DNA from: Gammaproteobacteria bacterium
GTDB taxonomy: Bacteria; Pseudomonadota; Gammaproteobacteria; SZUA-229
Assembly (NCBI GenBank): GCA_029881035.1
Contig: JAOUNI010000010.1
Location: 1 to 63,779 of the forward strand
Reading direction: 5' to 3'
DNA length: 63,779 bases
Under the pieces are notes generated by a model. It saw nothing but the letters and a program-made list of their open reading frames with translations, ran no database searches and was not told the DNA's origin. Numbering within the stretch: position 1 is the first letter of the stretch; each line of letters opens with the position of its first letter. Positions 1-8,126 of the stretch are shown in pieces. A program made the position numbers and the translations under genes.

Positions 1-867
1 TTCGGGGTGATGCAAACTCAGTCGCCAGGCGTGCAGCGCCTGCCGGTTGAAGTTCTTCAGTTGCTCGATGTAGCTCTCATCAGCCCCCGGCGGCAGACGC
101 GAACGTCCTTCATAAACCGGATCACCGACCACCGCATGCCGCAGATGCTGCATGTGCACACGGATCTGGTGGGTCCGGCCTGTCTCCAGCTCGACATGAA
201 GATGCGTGTAGCCACGGAAACGGTCCAGTACGCGATAATGCGTCACCGAAGGCCGGCCATCTTCCCTCACGGTCATGCGAACACGATCATACGAATGACG
301 GCCAATCGGCTGATCGACCGTGCCACCGCCCGTCATCACGCCGTGCACCAGCGTCTGGTATTCACGGTGCACTTCTCGCTGCTGTATCTGATCGACCAGG
401 TATTTATGCGCGATCAGCGTGCGTGCCACCACCATCAGACCGCTGGTATCCTTATCCAGCCGATGAACAATACCAGCGCGCGGCACTTCGGCCAGCGAGC
501 TGTCATAAAAAAGCAGCGCGTTCTGCAATGTTCCCTGTCGGTTCCCTGCTGCGGGATGCACTACCAGACCGGCCGGCTTGTTGATAACAATCAGCGACTC
601 GTCCTGATAAACGATATCCAGCGGGATATCTTCAGGCGCACACTCGTCATCAAGATCCACCGCCTTCACATTCAATGCCAGCAGCTGCTCAGCGTAGGCT
701 TTGGTTTTAGGTTTGGCGGGCTGACCGTCGAGCAAAATCAGTCCTTCCAGCAACCACTGCTTTAAACGACTGCGGGAATAATCAGGCATCAGCTCAGCGA
801 GCACGACATCCAGCCGCTGGCCTGATAGCTCTTCAGGAATACTTATTGTTGTTTGAATTTCGGGCAT
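1..867 (-). CDS. rluD: 23S rRNA pseudouridine synthase RluD (3' end cut by window)
   Basis: Makes pseudouridines in helix 69 of 23S rRNA in the cytoplasm. Reading leftward from the ATG at 865-867, the frame stays open for 289 codons to the window edge, so the C-terminus is missing (the family is about 320 residues). An N-terminal S4-like RNA-binding segment (ISIPEELSGQRLDVVLAELM) precedes the catalytic motif HRLDKDTSGLMVVA, whose aspartate is the nucleophile; later motifs include ETGQTHQIRVH and GDPVYEG. It is divergent from bamD with about 110 bp between, the same arrangement as in E. coli (rluD/bamD), which supports RluD over RluC. Identification is confident; only the end is unseen. Confidence 0.95.
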   Translation of the reverse strand, partial: MPEIQTTISIPEELSGQRLDVVLAELMPDYSRSRLKQWLLEGLILLDGQPAKPKTKAYAEQLLALNVKAVDLDDECAPEDIPLDIVYQDESLIVINKPAGLVVHPAAGNRQGTLQNALLFYDSSLAEVPRAGIVHRLDKDTSGLMVVARTLIAHKYLVDQIQQREVHREYQTLVHGVMTGGGTVDQPIGRHSYDRVRMTVREDGRPSVTHYRVLDRFRGYTHLHVELETGRTHQIRVHMQHLRHAVVGDPVYEGRSRLPPGADESYIEQLKNFNRQALHAWRLSLHHPE

Positions 868-917
868 TAGAATGGAAAATACGGCTCACAGAATCACTGT
901 AGGACAAGGAACTTAGT

Positions 918-923
918 TATAAT
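918..923 (+). promoter_or_regulatory. candidate -10 box for bamD
   Basis: A perfect TATAAT lies in the rluD/bamD divergent gap, 54 bp upstream of the bamD ATG. No good -35 hexamer is visible at 17 bp spacing, so this is only a candidate promoter element. Confidence 0.4.
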
Positions 924-977
924 GTTCCATTCTAACGGATATCGGATAACAACTGACAATAATGATCAGGCAGATTT

Positions 978-1826
978 ATGCATAAACACAACCCTAGCCA
1001 CTTCACCCGCCCGTTATTATTTTTGACTTCCATAGTGCTAACCGTATTTTTATCGGCCTGTAGCACCATGAGCGCCGACCCCACCGCTGAATGGACCGCC
1101 AAAGATTTCTATGATGAAGCCAGGTCGTCCCTGGATGCCGGTGAATTTCAAACCGCCATCAAAAATCTCGAAACGCTGGAAGCACGTTTTCCTTTCGACC
1201 CCTACGCCAAACAGGCGCAGCTGGATGTGGCTTATGCCTATTACAAATTTGAGGAGCCTGAATCGGCGATCAGTGCGGTCAACCGTTTCATGCGCCTGCA
1301 CCCCAGAGATCCACACATCGACTATGCCTATTACCTGAAAGGTCTGGTGAATTTTAATCGCGGCTCCGGTTTTCTGGATGACTGGTTCCCACGTGACCAT
1401 GCCCGCCATGATGCCTCAGTCATGCAACAGTCCTATAACGACTTTTCCACGCTGGTTCGCCTGCACCCCGATAGCCATTACGCCGGTGATGCACACCAGC
1501 GAATGGTCTTTTTGCGCAACAAGATGGCGCAGAAAGAAATTGAAATCGCTGAGTTTTATATCGAGCGTGAAACCTGGTTGTCCGCAGTCAACCGCGCCAA
1601 GATCGTGATCGAGCGTTATCAGGATTCCATCTGGAGCCATCGCGCACTCGAAATTATGGTGGAAGGATACAAAAACCTGGGGCTCAATGATCTCGCTACT
1701 GATGCTCAACGGATACTTAGTCTGAACGAGCCCGGCCGCAATATACAAACACCCGCACCGGATGAGAATCGGGGCGAGCCACCTGCAATGGCTCGCAACC
1801 TGAACCCAGCTCAGTCCAAATTATAG
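978..1826 (+). CDS. bamD: outer membrane assembly lipoprotein BamD
   Basis: Essential lipoprotein of the BAM complex that inserts beta-barrel proteins in the outer membrane. It has a lipoprotein signal peptide ending in the lipobox LSAC, so Cys28 is the predicted lipidated residue. TPR-like helices follow, with typical family stretches such as AKDFYDEARSSLDAGEF and ARFPFDPYAKQAQLDVAYAY. At 282 residues it is slightly longer than E. coli BamD, because of a proline-rich tail. Its stop codon overlaps the end of the convergent nadE by 6 bp, leaving no room for an ordinary terminator between them. Confidence 0.95.
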   Translation: MHKHNPSHFTRPLLFLTSIVLTVFLSACSTMSADPTAEWTAKDFYDEARSSLDAGEFQTAIKNLETLEARFPFDPYAKQAQLDVAYAYYKFEEPESAISAVNRFMRLHPRDPHIDYAYYLKGLVNFNRGSGFLDDWFPRDHARHDASVMQQSYNDFSTLVRLHPDSHYAGDAHQRMVFLRNKMAQKEIEIAEFYIERETWLSAVNRAKIVIERYQDSIWSHRALEIMVEGYKNLGLNDLATDAQRILSLNEPGRNIQTPAPDENRGEPPAMARNLNPAQSKL

Positions 1827-3443
1827 ATTTCGCCGGTAGCCTGAGGTGATCGGGTAACGCCGATCACGGCCAAAGGCGCGACGGGTAATGCGCACACCGG
1901 GTGCAGCCTGACGGCGTTTGTATTCGTTGCGTTGCACCATAGTGGTGACCTGCTCAACCACTGACTTATCCAGCCCCATGGCAATAATATCTTTCATCGG
2001 CATATCCCGTTCCACGGATAATTCCAGAATCCGGTCCAGCACATCGTAATCGGGCAAAAAGTCCTGATCGCACTGGTCTGCACGCAGCTCAGCAGAAGGT
2101 GGCCGGGTCAAAACACGTTCAGGAATGACATTCCCCAGTGCATTTCGATAACGACATAGCTGGTAGACACGAGTTTTGCTAACATCTTTCAGCGGAGCGA
2201 AACCGCCCGACATATCGCCATAGAGCGTGGTGTAACCCACCGCCATTTCACTTTTATTGCCAGTGGTCAGCAGCATACGGCCGGTTTTGTTGGAAATCGC
2301 CATCAAAATCACACCACGGCAGCGCGCCTGAATATTCTCTTCGGTAGCATCGGCTTCTTTTCCGGCAAACACACCGGCCAGCAGGCTCAAAAATTCCTCA
2401 AAGACCGATTCGATGGGAATAATATCGTACTGTACGCTCAGTATTTCTGCCTCGGCGCGGGCATCTTCAAGGCTCATATCAGCGGTGTACTTCGTGGGCA
2501 TCATCACCGCATGCACATGATCAGCGCCCAGCGCATCAACCGCTATCGCCAGCGTCAGCGCCGAATCTACACCGCCCGATAAGCCGATGACGACACCGAT
2601 AAAGCCATTTTTATAGACATAATCGCGCACGCCGAGAACCAGCGCTTTATAGATTGCCTCGTCTTCTCGTAAGGCAATAACATCACGCTTTTCAACCGGC
2701 TGCACCTGCGATGCAGTCACGTCCACATAGTCGATGAAAGTCTCAAAAGCCGGTGCCCGCGAGACCGGTTTACCCTCGCCATTGACCACCAGCGACTCGC
2801 CATCGAACACCAGTTCGTCCTGACCACCGACCATATTCAAATACAATATCGGCATGTGATTTTCGCGACCGCGCTGCGCCAGCACGTCCAGACGTTCTTC
2901 ATACTTACCGACATGATACGGTGAGGCATTGAGCACCAGCATGACCTCGGCACCGGCGGCTTTGGCATCGGCCAGAGACTGCTTTTCCCAGACATCTTCA
3001 CAAATGGCCAGACCAAACTTTACCCCTTTAAATTCCACCACCACACTCTGCGAGTCCGTCTTGAAATAACGCGCCTCATCAAATACAGAATAGTTGGGTA
3101 ATGCCTGCTTGTGATAACTGGCGATACGCTCACCGTTGCGCAACCAGACAGCGGCGTTATAGAGCTTCTCACCAACGCGATCAGGCATACCCAGCAGAAC
3201 ATCGATATCATTGAGCTGCGACTGAATACGAGCCAGTTGATCGACAACCTGGGCATTAAAACCGGGGCGATACAGCAAATCCTCCGGTGGATAGCCCACC
3301 AGCGCCAGCTCGGGGAACATCACCAGATCTGCCCCTTTCGACTTGGCCGCGCGTGACAGATTGATGATCTTATCAGCATTACCCTTGATATCGCCGACAA
3401 GAAAATTATCCTGTACCATGGCGACTCTAACGGTTTTCTTCAT
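1821..3443 (-). CDS. nadE: glutamine-dependent NAD+ synthetase
   Basis: Converts nicotinate adenine dinucleotide to NAD+, using ammonia released from glutamine. The 540-residue protein has two domains. The N-terminal nitrilase-like amidase (about 1-250) has MFPELALVGYPPEDLL (Glu), the KQALPNYSVFDEARYF lysine region and FGLAICEDVW (Cys). The C-terminal synthetase carries the P-loop GLSGGVDSALTLAIAVDALG and TTGNKSEMAVGYTTLYGD. The ATG at 3443 is preceded by an AGGG ribosome site. It is convergent with, and overlaps, bamD. The two-domain form explains why it is twice the length of E. coli NadE. Confidence 0.96.
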   Translation of the reverse strand: MKKTVRVAMVQDNFLVGDIKGNADKIINLSRAAKSKGADLVMFPELALVGYPPEDLLYRPGFNAQVVDQLARIQSQLNDIDVLLGMPDRVGEKLYNAAVWLRNGERIASYHKQALPNYSVFDEARYFKTDSQSVVVEFKGVKFGLAICEDVWEKQSLADAKAAGAEVMLVLNASPYHVGKYEERLDVLAQRGRENHMPILYLNMVGGQDELVFDGESLVVNGEGKPVSRAPAFETFIDYVDVTASQVQPVEKRDVIALREDEAIYKALVLGVRDYVYKNGFIGVVIGLSGGVDSALTLAIAVDALGADHVHAVMMPTKYTADMSLEDARAEAEILSVQYDIIPIESVFEEFLSLLAGVFAGKEADATEENIQARCRGVILMAISNKTGRMLLTTGNKSEMAVGYTTLYGDMSGGFAPLKDVSKTRVYQLCRYRNALGNVIPERVLTRPPSAELRADQCDQDFLPDYDVLDRILELSVERDMPMKDIIAMGLDKSVVEQVTTMVQRNEYKRRQAAPGVRITRRAFGRDRRYPITSGYRRNL

Positions 3444-3615
3444 ATATGAGCCCTAACTGGCTATTATCGAACTTACGATACTAAGCAAACTTTTCGATCA
3501 GGTCAGGATTTTATCAGAGAGCAGAACAGGAAATGTAAAATAAAACCTTGTGGCTTTCGACGATGAAACACACTATACATAATCGGTAATCTCGGAACTA
3601 AAAATCTTCTTTACA
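3444..3615. other. nadE/pilS divergent intergenic region
   Basis: A 172-bp AT-rich gap between divergent genes that must hold both promoters. A TACATAAT stretch near 3576-3583 could be a -10 region for pilS, but no convincing -35 partner was found. Nothing else was recognised. Confidence 0.4.
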
Positions 3616-5280
3616 ATGAACAAAGCAACCCAAAATATTTTAAATAACATTCACTCCAGCCCTGGCTGGCATCGTCTCCGTCTATTTAATTATTACCGGG
3701 GTACGCTCTCTCTGTTATTTCTTACTATTTACCTAAATGGCTGGATAGACTTATTTATCTCAGCCAAAGATTTTCAGTCAACCCTTTTTCTTTTTACTGT
3801 TATTTTTTATTTATGTTCATTCATTGTTTTTACACTCGGCATTCAACGACATAAACCCAATATAAAAACCCAGGCGATTATACAAACCTGTATTGATATT
3901 GTTGCCATTGTCACCATCACACACGCTTGCGGTGGAATAAAATCAGGTCTTGGCATGTTGCTTATCATCAACATATCCCTAACTAGCTTATTTATGCCCA
4001 GGCGACTCACTCTATTATTTGCCGCCGCCACAACACTGATGATTCTCGCTGAACAAATATATTCATATCTCCTAATTCACGATTTTCACGCATCCTTTAC
4101 CCAAGCCGGCATTCTGGGAATACTTATTTTTGCCTGCGCTTTTATAGCGTCAAATTTTTCACAACAATTACGTGATACAGAACAGCTCGCTGATGAACAG
4201 GGACGTGACCTGGAAACGGCCACGCAATTGAGTGAGCATATTATTCATAGCATGAGAACGGGTATTATTGTACTTTCACCCAACGGCAATATACTGATGT
4301 CGAACAATGCGGCACAGAATATTCTGGGCAATATAAAATTACCACCTAATACCTCATTAAAGAAAACCGCTCCCAGCCTGTTTCAACGTTTTGTCGAATG
4401 GCAACTCAACGAAGAATACCCACAACAAACCCCAATTCAACAAAGTCATGGTTTACCTGATATACAACCGGGGTTCAGTGCAATCGAAAAAGACAAAGGA
4501 ACACAGGGGCAAACTCTTGTTTTTCTAGAAGATGCCAGCCAACTCAATCAGAGGTTTCAACAGGTCAAACTAGCTTCTTTGGGACGCTTAACTGCGAGTA
4601 TTGCTCACGAAATTCGCAATCCTCTTGCTGCCATTCAACACGCTTCTCAATTACTGGAAGAATCCATTGATGAACCAGACAATTTAAAATTAGCTCGTAT
4701 TATTACTTCTCAGACCCAACGACTTAATGGTGTAGTTAAAAATGTTTTACAACTATCCAGAAAACAGCATAGTAGTCCGGAAGTTATTAACCTGATGAAC
4801 TGGTTAGTTCAATTTAGAAATGAATTCTGCCCCTCCAACGGAATGAACGAGACACAAATAGACATCAATATTAAACCTGAATCATTATCTATATTATTCG
4901 ACCCAGAGCAGCTCTATCAGGTTTTCTGGAATTTATGCACTAATGCAATCAATCATTCTGGGCTAGACATTCACCAACTAACTATCAAATTATATAGTCA
5001 GATATCTGATGAAACCCAGCAAGCTTTTATCGATATTATCGATAACGGCCATGGTATCGATGGAGATATTGCAAACCATATATTTGAACCTTTTTATACC
5101 ACCAGCACAGAAGGCACTGGACTCGGGCTGTATATTATCAAGGAAATTGTTGAAAATAATCGTGCTAAAATCAGGCACATTGCCCAGCCAGATAATGGCA
5201 GCTGCTTTAAAATTTGTTTTATGCAGGCGGGCGGCAAAACAATTCAAGAAAATAGCTCTTCAACGGACACACAAGTATAA
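3616..5280 (+). CDS. pilS: type IV pilus sensor histidine kinase PilS
   Basis: Inner-membrane histidine kinase that controls pilin transcription through PilR. The 554-residue protein has six predicted membrane helices in the first 180 residues (the PilS hallmark), then a PAS-like region (about 205-310). The HisKA motif ASIAHEIRNPLAAI follows, with phosphorylated His331. The ATPase N box is FWNLCTNAINHS and the G boxes are DNGHGIDGD and GTGLGLYI. It stops two bases before the pilR ATG, so the two are co-transcribed. In studied species PilS also monitors pilin level in the membrane; that role is inferred here. Confidence 0.95.
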   Translation: MNKATQNILNNIHSSPGWHRLRLFNYYRGTLSLLFLTIYLNGWIDLFISAKDFQSTLFLFTVIFYLCSFIVFTLGIQRHKPNIKTQAIIQTCIDIVAIVTITHACGGIKSGLGMLLIINISLTSLFMPRRLTLLFAAATTLMILAEQIYSYLLIHDFHASFTQAGILGILIFACAFIASNFSQQLRDTEQLADEQGRDLETATQLSEHIIHSMRTGIIVLSPNGNILMSNNAAQNILGNIKLPPNTSLKKTAPSLFQRFVEWQLNEEYPQQTPIQQSHGLPDIQPGFSAIEKDKGTQGQTLVFLEDASQLNQRFQQVKLASLGRLTASIAHEIRNPLAAIQHASQLLEESIDEPDNLKLARIITSQTQRLNGVVKNVLQLSRKQHSSPEVINLMNWLVQFRNEFCPSNGMNETQIDINIKPESLSILFDPEQLYQVFWNLCTNAINHSGLDIHQLTIKLYSQISDETQQAFIDIIDNGHGIDGDIANHIFEPFYTTSTEGTGLGLYIIKEIVENNRAKIRHIAQPDNGSCFKICFMQAGGKTIQENSSSTDTQV

Positions 5281-5282
5281 AT

Positions 5283-6596
5283 ATGTCTAAGAAACATGTG
5301 CTTATCATTGATGATGAACCCGACATCTGTGAACTGATTGAAATCACACTAACGCGTATGGGTTTTCAGACACAATCAGCCTACACCATTGCCGAAGCCT
5401 ATACACTACTAAAAAAAGAAACCTTTGATTTATGTTTGACTGACATGCACTTACCCGATGGCAATGGTATTGATCTGGTTCAGTATGTACAAACCAATTA
5501 CCCAACATTACCTATTGCCGTCATTACAGCACATGGCAATATGGACTCTGCCGTCAAGGCCCTCAAAGCTGGCGCTTTTGACTTCGTCTCTAAACCAGTC
5601 GATATTCATATCTTACGAAATCTGGTTTCATCCGCAACGAAACCCAATAACTTCGAGCAAAGCTCAAATGCTACGACAACAATTACCGGTCAATCCAATA
5701 CCGTCAAGCAACTGCTCAAACATATCGAAAAGCTGGCCCGAAGCCAGGCGCCTGTTTTTATTCATGGTGAATCCGGCTCGGGAAAAGAACGTGTCGCCAG
5801 AATGATCCATGAACAGGGCAGCCGTGCCGATGCTCCTTTTGTTCCAGTTAACTGTGGAGCCATACCGGCTGAATTAATGGAAAGTGAATTTTTTGGCCAT
5901 ATTAAAGGTAGCTTTACCGGGGCCAGTACCGATAAACAGGGTTTATTTCAGGCTGCTGATGGTGGTACGCTTTTTCTGGATGAGATTGCCGAACTGCCGA
6001 TGCACATGCAAGTTAAACTACTGCGCGCCATTCAGGAAAAAGCTATTCGATCTGTAGGCAGCTCACATGAAATTCCGGTGGATGTTCGTATACTCAGCGC
6101 CAGCCACAAAGATCTTGCTGCACAGGTTAAAGAAGGGCATTTTCGCGAAGATCTGTACTATCGCATCAACGTTATTGACCTATCTGTGCCCAGCCTCAAG
6201 GAACGTAGTGAAGATATACCCTTACTGGCCGAGCAGATACTACAAACCCTTGCATCCAAATCTGGATGCAATTCAGCTCCAAGCCTCGATAGCGCCGCCC
6301 TCTCAGCACTGTCCAACTACCACTTTCCCGGCAACGTCCGTGAACTGGAGAATATTCTAGAAAGAGCTTTGGCAATGGCAGAAAATAATGTCATCACAGC
6401 CAATGACCTGCACATCAAACCCCAGCAGACATCAGTTACCGAAGCAGGCAACACTATCAATTTAGCAAGGCAAGAAAAAAATGCCATTATGCAGGCGCTC
6501 GAAGAAACCCGCTGGAACAAAACCGCCGCGGCAAAACGACTCGGCCTCAGTCTTAGACAGCTCAGATATCGTCTGGAAAAAATGGATATTGACTAA
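5283..6596 (+). CDS. pilR: sigma-54 response regulator PilR
   Basis: NtrC-family activator of sigma-54 transcription, phosphorylated by PilS. The 437 residues contain a receiver domain (about 1-120) with the acidic pocket IIDDEPD and phospho-acceptor Asp54 in TDMHLPDG. The AAA+ domain has Walker A GESGSGKE and the sigma-54 contact loop as GSFTGA. A C-terminal Fis-type helix-turn-helix (NKTAAAKRLGLSLRQLRYRL) completes it. Its target is almost certainly pilA just downstream, which has a matching -24/-12 promoter. Confidence 0.96.
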   Translation: MSKKHVLIIDDEPDICELIEITLTRMGFQTQSAYTIAEAYTLLKKETFDLCLTDMHLPDGNGIDLVQYVQTNYPTLPIAVITAHGNMDSAVKALKAGAFDFVSKPVDIHILRNLVSSATKPNNFEQSSNATTTITGQSNTVKQLLKHIEKLARSQAPVFIHGESGSGKERVARMIHEQGSRADAPFVPVNCGAIPAELMESEFFGHIKGSFTGASTDKQGLFQAADGGTLFLDEIAELPMHMQVKLLRAIQEKAIRSVGSSHEIPVDVRILSASHKDLAAQVKEGHFREDLYYRINVIDLSVPSLKERSEDIPLLAEQILQTLASKSGCNSAPSLDSAALSALSNYHFPGNVRELENILERALAMAENNVITANDLHIKPQQTSVTEAGNTINLARQEKNAIMQALEETRWNKTAAAKRLGLSLRQLRYRLEKMDID

Positions 6597-6664
6597 TTAG
6601 CTATACATCAATAACTAATATCAGTGCAAAAGAGATTTATTCTCAACAAAATGTATTACAAAAT

Positions 6665-6687
6665 TGTCATTTTTTTACATTAATGTC
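6665..6687 (+). promoter_or_regulatory. candidate PilR binding sites upstream of pilA
   Basis: Two TGTC tetrads, at 6665-6668 and 6684-6687, lie in a T-rich tract about 80-100 bp upstream of the sigma-54 promoter, with a related AGTC at about 6695. PilR of Pseudomonas binds repeated TGTC-containing sites in this position. The spacing fits an enhancer-type activator. The assignment is inference from location and motif. Confidence 0.4.
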
Positions 6688-6765
6688 ACATTGAAGTCAT
6701 TTCAAAAATCACAGAAATTCAGATAAATAATTGTTTTATATAGTTTTTTATTTAGCAATTAAAAC

Positions 6766-6781
6766 TGGCACAGCAACTGCT
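6766..6781 (+). promoter_or_regulatory. sigma-54 promoter of pilA
   Basis: TGGCACAGCAACTGCT has the invariant GG (6767-6768) and GC (6779-6780) exactly 10 bp apart, as required for RpoN -24/-12 promoters. It lies about 88 bp upstream of the pilA start and downstream of the gene for PilR. Confidence 0.85.
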
Positions 6782-6868
6782 TTGTATAAGACAATCCCCG
6801 AATAATGGGGTTTTAAATAAACAAAATAATACCCATTACACAATCTACTTTATTAAAGAGGAACTACC

Positions 6869-7276
6869 ATGAAAAAAGTACAACAAGGTTTTACACTGAT
6901 CGAGCTGATGATCGTTGTCGCGATTATCGGTATTCTGGCGGCGATCGCCGTACCTGCTTACCAGGAATATGTTGCAACATCCAAAGGTGCTGCGGGTATG
7001 AAAGCTGTAGGTAACTACGTGACCAAGCTGCAGACCTGCATTCAAACAGACATTGGCTGCGCAAGCCTTGGAACTGAAGTGGCCTCTCAAGCTGGTCTTA
7101 CAATAACTCCTGCTACTCCAGTAGTGAATACAGATGCAACTCTTGAGTTCGACAATCTCTCTTGTCTGATTACCGCAACTGTGACCGCTGATGGTACAAC
7201 TACCTACACAGCAGCCTTGGGTTCAGCCCCTGGAAATACAACTTTAGCTCAATGTGAGAAAGGCGCTAACCTTTAA
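6869..7276 (+). CDS. pilA: type IVa major pilin PilA
   Basis: Structural subunit of the type IV pilus. The 135-residue prepilin has a short basic leader MKKVQQG cleaved by PilD before Phe8, then the hydrophobic helix [20 protein letters not shown] with the conserved Glu at mature position 5. Four cysteines are present: two close together (TCIQTDIGC) and a C-terminal pair (LSC and AQC) fitting the usual disulfide-bonded loop. A strong AGAGGAA ribosome site, a sigma-54 promoter and its own terminator make it a single-gene highly expressed unit. Confidence 0.93.
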   Translation: MKKVQQGFTLIELMIVVAIIGILAAIAVPAYQEYVATSKGAAGMKAVGNYVTKLQTCIQTDIGCASLGTEVASQAGLTITPATPVVNTDATLEFDNLSCLITATVTADGTTTYTAALGSAPGNTTLAQCEKGANL

Positions 7277-7291
7277 AGCTAGCAGTGCTTA

Positions 7292-7321
7292 AAAAAACCC
7301 CGCTTTTGCGGGGTTTTTTTT
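7292..7321 (+). terminator. pilA rho-independent terminator
   Basis: Stem AAAAAACCCCGC / GCGGGGTTTTTT with a TTTT loop, starting 15 bp after the pilA stop codon and ending in a T tract. The A-tract on the left arm makes it able to work in both directions. Confidence 0.93.
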
Positions 7322-7544
7322 ACCTAAGCCAATCAGGCCGGACATTTAAACTATTTACATAAACAAACATTACACTTAACTAACAATCCCAATATAGCGC
7401 TTTATTATTAGGCCACAGTTATCATTCATCATAAAATCACTACCACTAATACATATAAATTCCAGATTGCTAGATAATTTTAAGTATATAGATCAAAATG
7501 CTATTGAGGCTATCCTATATCGGCCAATGCGTAAGGAGTGTGAT
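7322..7544 (+). other. AT-rich leader of the second pilin gene
   Basis: A 223-bp AT-rich stretch between the pilA terminator and the second pilin. No -24/-12 promoter with correct GG-N10-GC spacing was found, unlike in front of pilA. TATATA at about 7486 is a possible -10 element. The upstream in-frame TTG at 7467 would add 26 unlike residues before the prepilin leader and is not the likely start. Confidence 0.4.
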
Positions 7545-7934
7545 ATGAAAAATAATTATTACAATAGTGGGTTCACCTTAATTGAACTCATGATTACTGT
7601 TGTCATAGTAGGTATGCTGGCTGCGATTGCACTACCCTCCTATTTTGCTTACGTCAAGGACACTAATGAAAAAGCAGTGAATGCCAATGCTCTATCTCTA
7701 GCTAATTTTGAAAATAACTTTTTTTACGAAAATGAAACCTATGTAACGGGTACATACACTCCTGGCGCAGCCAGCTCATTATCAGCCGCACTAGGATGGA
7801 CTCCTTCTGGTGATCAGGATAATTTCAAATATGCTGTCAGCGCCGGTCCTTGTGGGGATATCAAAGAATGTTATACCATTACCGTCACACTCATTAGTGA
7901 CCCGACAATAAACCATACTCTATCTGGCCCCTAA
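7545..7934 (+). CDS. type IV pilin-like protein, PilE-type body
   Basis: A 129-residue prepilin with leader MKNNYYNSG, then [20 protein letters not shown] with mature Glu5. The start at 7545 is set by the ribosome site TAAGGAG at 7532-7538. The body has the pattern of PilE-class pilins: NETYVTGTYTPG, LGWTPSGDQDNFKYAV and a Cys pair (GPCGDIKEC). It lies between pilA and pilB with its own terminator, rather than in a minor-pilin operon. It could be an alternative major pilin, a minor pilin or a competence-type pilin. It is certainly a PilD substrate by motif; its exact role is unknown. Confidence 0.85.
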   Translation: MKNNYYNSGFTLIELMITVVIVGMLAAIALPSYFAYVKDTNEKAVNANALSLANFENNFFYENETYVTGTYTPGAASSLSAALGWTPSGDQDNFKYAVSAGPCGDIKECYTITVTLISDPTINHTLSGP

Positions 7935-7945
7935 TACCAAATATC

Positions 7946-7993
7946 TTATGCACAATAAAAAACCCGGGAAACCGGGTTTTTTATTGTGCATAA
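7946..7993 (+). terminator. long perfect-hairpin terminator after second pilin
   Basis: Two 22-bp arms (7946-7967 and 7972-7993) are perfect reverse complements around a GAAA loop. The core AAAAAACCCGG / CCGGGTTTTTT is a normal terminator, and the complementarity continues another 11 bp outward. It starts 11 bp after the stop codon. Confidence 0.92.
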
Positions 7994-8126
7994 AATTATA
8001 CGAATACATCTTTAAATACGACAATTTAATCAGTTTTCGTCTATGCTTGACGGGTATGAAATTTAGCTATATTTTTCAACTAACACTCATCATAAACCCT
8101 AAAGTATCGGAATAATTAATTCGCCT

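Noticed and set aside
7-765. 252-codon plus-strand ORF
   Set aside because: It is the antisense of rluD, whose motifs (HRLDKDTSG) are clear on the minus strand; it has no recognised domain.
7322-7544. Possible sigma-54 promoter for the second pilin
   Set aside because: GG dinucleotides such as TAGGCCACAG have no GC at the required 10-bp spacing.
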